Shown one piece after another: positions 58,621-64,000 of a stretch of DNA of 64,000 nt. The notes beneath the pieces are model-generated. The model made no database searches and was not told the origin of the DNA. It saw only the letters and a list, made by a program, of their open reading frames with translations. Origin of the DNA: Halobacteriales archaeon YIM A00013 (lineage in GTDB: Archaea > Halobacteriota > Halobacteria > Halobacteriales > Haloarculaceae); NCBI GenBank assembly GCA_025041195.1, contig JAKCFM010000002.1, positions 1 to 64,000 on the forward strand, in the 5' to 3' direction. How positions within the stretch are numbered: the first letter of the stretch is position 1; each line of letters starts with the position of its first letter. The position numbers were made by a program, and so were the translations under genes.

Positions 58621-59589
58621 TTAGGCCCAGTAGGCATCCCCGGGCGCCTCCTGAAAGACGGCTCGATGGAGCAGGTCGACGGCCTTTTCGAGCCCTTCGT
58701 TTGGACTTGCAAGCGCGTCCTCGTGCTCGATCGAGAGCACGCCGTCGTAGCCAACCATTCTGAGCGCCGAGACGATCTCTTTCCAGTGTGATTCGTCATG
58801 TCCGTAGCCAACCGACCGAAACAGCCACGACCGATTCGAACTGTCGTCGTAGGGCGTCGTATCGAGCACACCGCCTGTACGGGCGTTCGCCTCGTACACC
58901 TTGGTGTCCTTCGCGTGGAAATGGTGGATCGCGTTGCGATAGCCAAGCAACCGGATCGCCTCGATCACGTCTATTCCCTGCCAGTAGAGGTGTGACGGAT
59001 CGAAGTTGGCACCGATCCGATCGGAGGTCATCTCTCGCAGTTTCACCATCCCGTGGGGTTCGTACACGAGCATATTCGGGTGCATTTCGATGGCAATATC
59101 CACATCGTGGTCGTCAGCGAACGACCCGAGCTCCGACCAGTACGGAATTGCCACCTCCTCCCACTGGTAGTCCTGGGCTTCTAGATGTTCGTCCGGCCAC
59201 GGTGCCGTAATCCAGTTTGGTGTTTCGTCGTTCGGCCCTCCTCCTGGTAGTCCTGAGAACCCGGTGACGGTGTCGACGTCGAGCTGCTCCGCCAATCGGA
59301 TCGCGTCACGGAGTTGCGTATCGTCCCGAGCCGCGCGTTCGTCGTCGGGATGGATCGGGTTGTTGTGCGTTGCGAGCGCGGATATATCCATTCCGTACTT
59401 TTCGAGCAACGCGTGGAGCTCAGCCTGCGCCCCCGCGTCGTCGAGATACGTATCTACTGGGAGGTGATCGTCTCCGACAAACCCGCCACAGGCGAGTTCG
59501 ACGGCTTCAACGCCAATACCATCCAGATAGCCAAGGGCGTCTTCGAGAGATTCGTTACCGAGTAGTACTGTTAATACTCCGACTTGCAT
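58621..59589 (-). CDS. sugar phosphate isomerase/epimerase family protein
   Basis: From ATG 59589 the protein has 322 residues and the xylose-isomerase-like TIM barrel. Segments include GIGVEAVELACGG, MDISALATHNNPIHPDD, DVDIAIEMHPNMLVY (metal Glu and His), IGANFDPSHLYWQGID and a final GVLSIEHED. Family members isomerise or epimerise sugars or inositols. It is upstream of the GH39-like gene on the same strand (about 290-bp gap) and opposite the sugar transporter genes, so a role in pentose or uronate breakdown is inferred. Confidence 0.88.
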   Translation of the reverse strand: MQVGVLTVLLGNESLEDALGYLDGIGVEAVELACGGFVGDDHLPVDTYLDDAGAQAELHALLEKYGMDISALATHNNPIHPDDERAARDDTQLRDAIRLAEQLDVDTVTGFSGLPGGGPNDETPNWITAPWPDEHLEAQDYQWEEVAIPYWSELGSFADDHDVDIAIEMHPNMLVYEPHGMVKLREMTSDRIGANFDPSHLYWQGIDVIEAIRLLGYRNAIHHFHAKDTKVYEANARTGGVLDTTPYDDSSNRSWLFRSVGYGHDESHWKEIVSALRMVGYDGVLSIEHEDALASPNEGLEKAVDLLHRAVFQEAPGDAYWA

Positions 59590-59726
59590 ACGAACAATCA
59601 TAATTATTCTTCTGATATAATTCTTTGTCTTATCTAATCAAAGAAGTATCTATCTTGGAACGTAGAGAGTAACCGAACCCGGTTAGTAGCGGGGAGTGAA
59701 GCTCTTCAGGCAATAAGCAATCGAAG

Positions 59727-59957
59727 ATTTCTGGTGACGTACGCAAGATTGGACGTCTTGCGTGCCAGCCAGAAATGGGATATTTTTGGTGACGTACGCA
59801 AGATTGGACGTCTTGCGTGCCAGCCAGAAATGGGATATTTTTGGTGACGTACGCAAGATTGGACGTCTTGCGTGCCAGCCAGAAATGGGATATTTTTGGT
59901 GACGTACGCAAGATTGGACGTCTTGCGTGCCAGCCAGAAATCAAAGATTTCTGGTGA
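59727..59957. repeat. 55-bp tandem repeat array of nested palindromes
   Basis: Four units start at 59736, 59791, 59846 and 59901 with an exact 55-bp period and near-identical sequence; the last is cut off after ccagaaat. Each unit carries ACGCAAGA and TCTTGCGT as an 8-bp inverted repeat around ttggacg. Flanking tttctgg / ccagaaa pairs extend or link the hairpins. Because 55 is not a multiple of 3, reading frames through it rotate and are not genes. There are no unique spacers, so this is not a CRISPR array. It lies in the divergent spacer (59602-60113) of the isomerase and sugar-transporter genes. Confidence 0.9.
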
Positions 59958-60113
59958 TGGCACCGAGCCAACTAGATCGTAGCCCTGGGGATTCACCACT
60001 CTCTACACTGTGAGACGCAATCCATGATATCTACCAATTCAATAACCAAAAATTATTTATGGGTGTGATACGCCCTACTGTGTATGTGTCACGGTAACGA
60101 GACTGATTGACCA

Positions 60114-61544
60114 ATGACGGGAGCAAGCGACATAACCATTCCCCGGCGAGATTTCATCAAAGCAACCGGCGCTACGGGTGTTGCAGCCGGGTTAGCAGGT
60201 TGCAGTGCCATCAGTGGAGAGCGAAACAACGGAACCACACTAAAGTTTATCACGAGTAATGATTGGATAGCGAATGAGGATGTACTGGTTGATGCGCTGT
60301 ATGACGCGGGAATGCCCGACCATATCACCATCGACTCGATGTCCATGGGGAGGACCACAGACACTGCACAGGCCAAATACCGAATGTGGCTTTCTGCAGG
60401 TGAGGAAACCCCAGATGTGTTTTTGATAGATTCGGGCTGGACGAAACCATTTATCACCCGTGATTTGATTCTCAATCTTTCGACCGTATTCTCAAATGAC
60501 GTTCAAGAGACTGTACGGAATGAGTACGCTGAAAAAAGCGTGAGTACGGCTGTCGGCTCCGATGGTGATCTGTACGCATTACCACTGTTTCCCGACGTGC
60601 CAACCATTCAGTATCGAAAGGATTTGGCCCAAAAAGCGGGCTACGATCTCGAACAACACGCTACCGATCCGATGTCGTGGAAGGAATTCTCCCACGCCAT
60701 CACAGACATCTATGAGCAAAACGACATCGAATACGGGTTCAACTGGCAGGCCGCCGCTTCTGAACAGTTGTCCTGCTGTGTATTCAATGAATACCTCTCC
60801 AGCTGGGGGGGTGCGTACTTCGGAAATCCTGAGACGAATCTCTATCAGAATATCGGCGATCGACCCATTACCGTCGCCGAAGATCCGGTTCTGCAGTCGC
60901 TTCGGATGGCGCGTACGTTCATCCACGGAACGGATGATCCGCATTCACTCGATGATTTTGCCGGCGGTATCTCACCGGCGTCAGTGCTCCAGTGGACGAT
61001 TGAACCCTCCCGGAGACCGTTCACGAGCGGGAATGCCGTCGCGCTCCGCAACTGGCCGTATTCGATCGCGATCGGTGGTGCCGAAAGCGAGCTTGGAACG
61101 AAGATGGGCGTCATGCCAATGCCGTATGGTGTGACGCCTGATACGGCAAAACACCCTCTCACGGGTGGTTCGATCGCTGCGCTCGGTGGCTGGCACCTGG
61201 CAGTAAATCCGAATTCGCCACGAAAGGATGCAGCCCTCGAATTCCTTACAGCCACGATGAAAGACGAGTTCCAGCTCGCAATGTTCGAAGCCGTCGGCTG
61301 GCTACCACCCAAACCCGAGCTACTCACGACGAAAACAGCGCGGCAAGTACCAGTTATGGGACGGTACGTCGATCAACTGCGGTTCGCTACACAGCATTCG
61401 CTCGCACGGCCCGTCACCGTCCTGTGGCCACAGGAGTCGGACCAGATTTCACAAGCAGCGAACGCTGCATTGGCTACCACCGCACCGAAACAAGCGATGA
61501 AGCGTCTCAAGAACTCCTTGCAAGCGCTTGAGGAGAGCGTTTAA
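60114..61544 (+). CDS. Tat lipoprotein, sugar ABC transporter binding protein (CUT1)
   Basis: The 476-residue protein has a Tat signal (IPRRDFIKATG) and lipobox LAGC with Cys30. The rest is a family 1 solute-binding protein: LKFITSNDWIANEDV, YRMWLSAGEETPDVFLIDSG and GSDGDLYALPLFPDVPTIQYRKD, which are typical of trehalose/maltose/oligosaccharide binders. It precedes two permeases and an ATPase. Neighbouring glycosidases suggest oligosaccharides from xylan or arabinan as ligand. Confidence 0.92.
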   Translation: MTGASDITIPRRDFIKATGATGVAAGLAGCSAISGERNNGTTLKFITSNDWIANEDVLVDALYDAGMPDHITIDSMSMGRTTDTAQAKYRMWLSAGEETPDVFLIDSGWTKPFITRDLILNLSTVFSNDVQETVRNEYAEKSVSTAVGSDGDLYALPLFPDVPTIQYRKDLAQKAGYDLEQHATDPMSWKEFSHAITDIYEQNDIEYGFNWQAAASEQLSCCVFNEYLSSWGGAYFGNPETNLYQNIGDRPITVAEDPVLQSLRMARTFIHGTDDPHSLDDFAGGISPASVLQWTIEPSRRPFTSGNAVALRNWPYSIAIGGAESELGTKMGVMPMPYGVTPDTAKHPLTGGSIAALGGWHLAVNPNSPRKDAALEFLTATMKDEFQLAMFEAVGWLPPKPELLTTKTARQVPVMGRYVDQLRFATQHSLARPVTVLWPQESDQISQAANAALATTAPKQAMKRLKNSLQALEESV

Positions 61545-61551
61545 CCCAATC

Positions 61552-62535
61552 ATGTCAACAACAAATCGTGCAATCTGGCGCAGGCTGTACGACAAACCAC
61601 TGTCAGCCATATTGAATCGCATAGAACGTTTGAATGATGTACAGTTCGCCTATCTACTGTTGCTACCGAGCGTGCTCCTACTCGGAACGATGGCGCTCTG
61701 GCCGCTTCTTGCCACGTTCGAGATGTCGCTACACGCGGACGACCTTTTTGCCGCGGGAGGCATCGGGCAGTTCGTCGGGTTCAAGCAGTATATGGGCATT
61801 CTGAGTGGCCAGGCAGACGATCTCCTTCCCCGACCGTTCTTCGATCTCAATCAACCATTCACCAGCGCGCTTACAGTGACGCTGCTCTTTACGGTAATCG
61901 CTGTTGCAATCGAGACAGTCCTTGGCTTCGGACAAGCGCTCATCTTGAACAAGTCATTCCGGGGCCGACGTTGGGTCAGAGTCGCGCTCATATTCCCGTG
62001 GGCAGTTCCAATCGTGATTCAGGGGATGATCTTTCTCCTCATGTTTCAGCCGAGTATTGGATTTGCGGTCGAGCCGCTGCAACAGCTGGGTGTGATTTCA
62101 TCAGCACCGCTGTCCGACAGCGCATCTGTACTCTTCATCGTCATAATTGCTGACGTGTGGAAGGAATCAGCGTTCATGGCGTTGCTCATCCTCGCTGGAC
62201 TCCAGAGTATCGATCGAGATCTGTATAAGGTCGGAGACGTCGTTGGGGCATCAAAATGGCAACAGTTCAAAACGATAACGTTCCCGCTCGTTCTGCCGGC
62301 CGTGTTGGTTGCCCTGCTCTTTCGAACGATCGCAGCGATGAAGGTGTACGGTCAGGTGGAGACGATTTCCAACTGCAACACGCTCCCAACCATGTCGTGT
62401 TTGGTTGTTTCGACGTTCAATATGGGTAGATACGCGTCGGCTGCGACCATTGCATTCATCACTGCAGCGATTATCGGGGTCGTACTCAGTGTGTATATCG
62501 TGCAGTTCGCGCGGATGGACCGGGGAGGCCTGTAA
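61552..62535 (+). CDS. sugar ABC permease, MalF/UgpA type
   Basis: The 327-residue protein has about six spans and the BPD_transp_1 domain. The EAA loop reads YKVGDVVGASKWQQFKTITFPLVLPAVL near 225-252. ATG 61552 is 7 bp after the binding-protein stop. An in-frame start at 61528 would overlap that gene and is less likely. The next permease starts 2 bp after its stop. Confidence 0.93.
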   Translation: MSTTNRAIWRRLYDKPLSAILNRIERLNDVQFAYLLLLPSVLLLGTMALWPLLATFEMSLHADDLFAAGGIGQFVGFKQYMGILSGQADDLLPRPFFDLNQPFTSALTVTLLFTVIAVAIETVLGFGQALILNKSFRGRRWVRVALIFPWAVPIVIQGMIFLLMFQPSIGFAVEPLQQLGVISSAPLSDSASVLFIVIIADVWKESAFMALLILAGLQSIDRDLYKVGDVVGASKWQQFKTITFPLVLPAVLVALLFRTIAAMKVYGQVETISNCNTLPTMSCLVVSTFNMGRYASAATIAFITAAIIGVVLSVYIVQFARMDRGGL

Positions 62536-62537
62536 CC

Positions 62538-63467
62538 ATGAGCCAACAGCCCACATCAGATCAACGGACTGAAACCAATCGAGTCGAGGATGTAGCACAG
62601 CGAATGATCCAGCGGCCACAGTCCGTGTACCGCATTCTGTTTTACGTTGCGACTGGGTTTTTCCTGGTCATTGCGCTTTTCCCGATCTATTGGCTCACAA
62701 TCTTGGCCCTGACACCGAGCGAACAGATAACGAATCTCGGTCTGTTGCCGAACGGGTTCAATCCTGGCGCATTCATACGAGTGTTCGAACTGGTACCGTT
62801 CCACCTCTACATGCTGAATAGCATCCTGCTCGCCACGATGGCAACGATAATCGTGTTGCTAGTCGGGAGTCTTGCTGGCTACGCATTCGGTCGATTCGAC
62901 TTTCCAGGACGGACGGTAATTCTACTGGGAGTGCTGGTAATATCGTATTTTCCATCTGTTACGTTTTTCATTCCACTGTTTCAGTTATTCACCGGCAATG
63001 TGTCCGTGCTGGGAGTTTCGTCGCCAGAGTTGTTCAACACAGCAGGAGCCGTTTCGCTCCCACTCAGTGCACTGACGTTACCACTGGCGATCTACTTCCT
63101 GGCAACGTTCTATCGACAGATCCCGGACGGTCTGGAGGATGCGGCGAGAGTCGAAGGATCGACCCGAATCGGCGCGCTATTCAAGGTGATCATGCCCCTT
63201 TCGGCTCCCGGCGTCGCAACGATTGCTGTGGTGACGTTCATTATCACCTACAATGAGTTCTTCTTCTCGTATCTGATGGTTGAAGGGATGGCGAATCAGT
63301 GGGCTCCGATCGTTCACGGCCTGTTTCGGTTTCAGAATGCGAGACATGTCTTCTATAATCTCATAGCGGCTGCGAGTATCATTGGTGTAATTCCAATGGC
63401 TATCTTGGTGGCAGTAGCACAAAACAAGATCGTCAGTGGATTAACTAGCGGCGCGCTCAAAGAGTAA
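62538..63467 (+). CDS. sugar ABC permease, MalG/UgpE type
   Basis: The 309-residue partner permease has about six spans. Its EAA loop reads DGLEDAARVEGSTRIGALFKVIMPLSAPG at about 196-224. Together with the MalF-like subunit it forms the channel of a CUT1 importer. Confidence 0.94.
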   Translation: MSQQPTSDQRTETNRVEDVAQRMIQRPQSVYRILFYVATGFFLVIALFPIYWLTILALTPSEQITNLGLLPNGFNPGAFIRVFELVPFHLYMLNSILLATMATIIVLLVGSLAGYAFGRFDFPGRTVILLGVLVISYFPSVTFFIPLFQLFTGNVSVLGVSSPELFNTAGAVSLPLSALTLPLAIYFLATFYRQIPDGLEDAARVEGSTRIGALFKVIMPLSAPGVATIAVVTFIITYNEFFFSYLMVEGMANQWAPIVHGLFRFQNARHVFYNLIAAASIIGVIPMAILVAVAQNKIVSGLTSGALKE

Positions 63468-63489
63468 CTCAATAACAAGGTGAATACAA

Positions 63490-64000
63490 ATGGGTAATGT
63501 TCAACTCACGAACGTAACGAAACGATACAGCGACCTCCTGGCCGTCGATGGAATGGACCTCGATGTCAAGGATGGAGAGTTCATGACGTTTGTTGGTCCC
63601 TCCGGCTGTGGGAAATCAACCACGCTGGAGATGGTGGCGGGCCTCACCAAGCCGAGCAACGGCACGATTGAAATCGACGGAAGCGATGTGACTGATCTTC
63701 CACCGAAGGATCGAGGTATCGCGATGGTCTTTCAGAACATCGCGTTGTTCCCGCACATGGATGTCTATGATAACATCAGCTATGGACTCAACGTGCGCAA
63801 CGTCGACAAAGAAACAAAGGATGAGCAAGTCGATCGGGCGGCCGAAATCCTTCAGCTCGATGGGATGTTGGAGCGAATGCCAAGCGAGCTTTCGGGGGGA
63901 CAACGCCAGCGCGTAGGGATCGGACGGGCGATTGTTCGCAATCCTGCTGTCTTCTTGATGGACGAACCGCTCGCAAATCTCGATGCAAAACTCCGTATGC
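63490..64000 (+). CDS. sugar ABC transporter ATPase, MalK/UgpC type (right edge truncated)
   Basis: The frame from ATG 63490 is open to the window edge (about 170 codons). It encodes [20 protein letters not shown], Walker [11 protein letters not shown]-loop [19 protein letters not shown], signature [15 protein letters not shown], Walker [13 protein letters not shown] and the D-loop start AKLRM. The C-terminal OB-like regulatory domain expected of MalK lies outside the window. It begins 22 bp after the permease stop and completes the importer. Confidence 0.95.
   Translation, partial: MGNVQLTNVTKRYSDLLAVDGMDLDVKDGEFMTFVGPSGCGKSTTLEMVAGLTKPSNGTIEIDGSDVTDLPPKDRGIAMVFQNIALFPHMDVYDNISYGLNVRNVDKETKDEQVDRAAEILQLDGMLERMPSELSGGQRQRVGIGRAIVRNPAVFLMDEPLANLDAKLRM

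Noticed and set aside
59736-59957. CRISPR array
   Set aside because: Units are contiguous and near-identical with no variable spacers, and no cas gene is in the window.
59630-59999. protein-coding frames of about 100 codons through the tandem repeats
   Set aside because: The 55-bp period shifts frame in every unit, so the apparent repeat peptides are by-products of the DNA repeat.

Overview
The window comes from a halophilic archaeon, most probably Halococcus or a close relative. It opens inside a 23S rRNA gene of haloarchaeal type, followed by a 5S rRNA gene. The 5S gene carries an insertion of roughly 108 nt near its 3' end, a feature described for Halococcus morrhuae. Many proteins have twin-arginine (Tat) signals, acidic composition and haloarchaeal domain types (FilR1-type regulator, GTG starts, archaeal aIF-1A). 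Base composition is visibly mixed: long AT-rich, gene-poor stretches alternate with coding blocks. Several broken genes are present, so much of this looks like accessory DNA next to an rRNA operon.

Layout. 1-2250: 3' part of 23S rRNA, a tRNA-like processing element, 5S rRNA with insert, probable terminator. 2.4-14.6 kb: carbamoyltransferase, MATE exporter, a CxC-motif protein, a deleted M48 protease, small membrane proteins, aIF-1A, a DHFR/RibD-like reductase, an ABC exporter with a divergent TetR regulator, and a SHOCT protein. 14.8-18.1 kb: STAND-type NTPase with TPR repeats. 18.2-33 kb: a secretome island of mostly Tat-exported enzymes. These are a lectin-like/five-blade-propeller protein, an M23 peptidase-SH3, a lytic transglycosylase-SH3, a GH18 chitinase, a subtilase, and a large lipase-like/amidase protein with four SH3 domains; a GT2 glycosyltransferase and a DJ-1/PfpI protein lie among them. 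33.2-38.9 kb: two convergent operons encoding a PaaK-like ligase, a small helical protein, a UbiA/MenA prenyltransferase, an FAD monooxygenase, a chorismate lyase-like protein and an O-methyltransferase. 39.3-44.8 kb: a TauABC/SsuABC-like importer followed by a CbiMNQO-like ECF importer. 45-49.9 kb: an HTH-FilR1-STAND-TPR giant regulator divergent from a secreted alpha/beta hydrolase. 50-54 kb: shortened SPFH protein, MBL hydrolase, ADP-ribosylglycohydrolase. 54.9-64 kb: a plant-polysaccharide locus (GH43-ricin, GH39-like-ricin, sugar isomerase, a 55-bp tandem hairpin array, CUT1 sugar ABC transporter cut by the right edge).

How it fits together. Three ideas stand out. (1) Archaea have no murein, yet three different peptidoglycan-cleaving folds (M23 endopeptidase, SLT transglycosylase, zinc amidase) sit within 12 kb with shared SH3 domains, a chitinase and a protease, which suggests an anti-bacterial or scavenging arsenal. 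(2) The 33-39 kb cluster contains the enzyme classes needed to turn chorismate into a prenylated, hydroxylated, methylated aromatic compound. (3) Two paralogous STAND-TPR proteins each neighbour a Tat-secreted protein, and one carries its own DNA-binding module. Its promoter has a clean inverted repeat next to the TATA box. All functional statements are inferences from reading the sequence; no database search was run.
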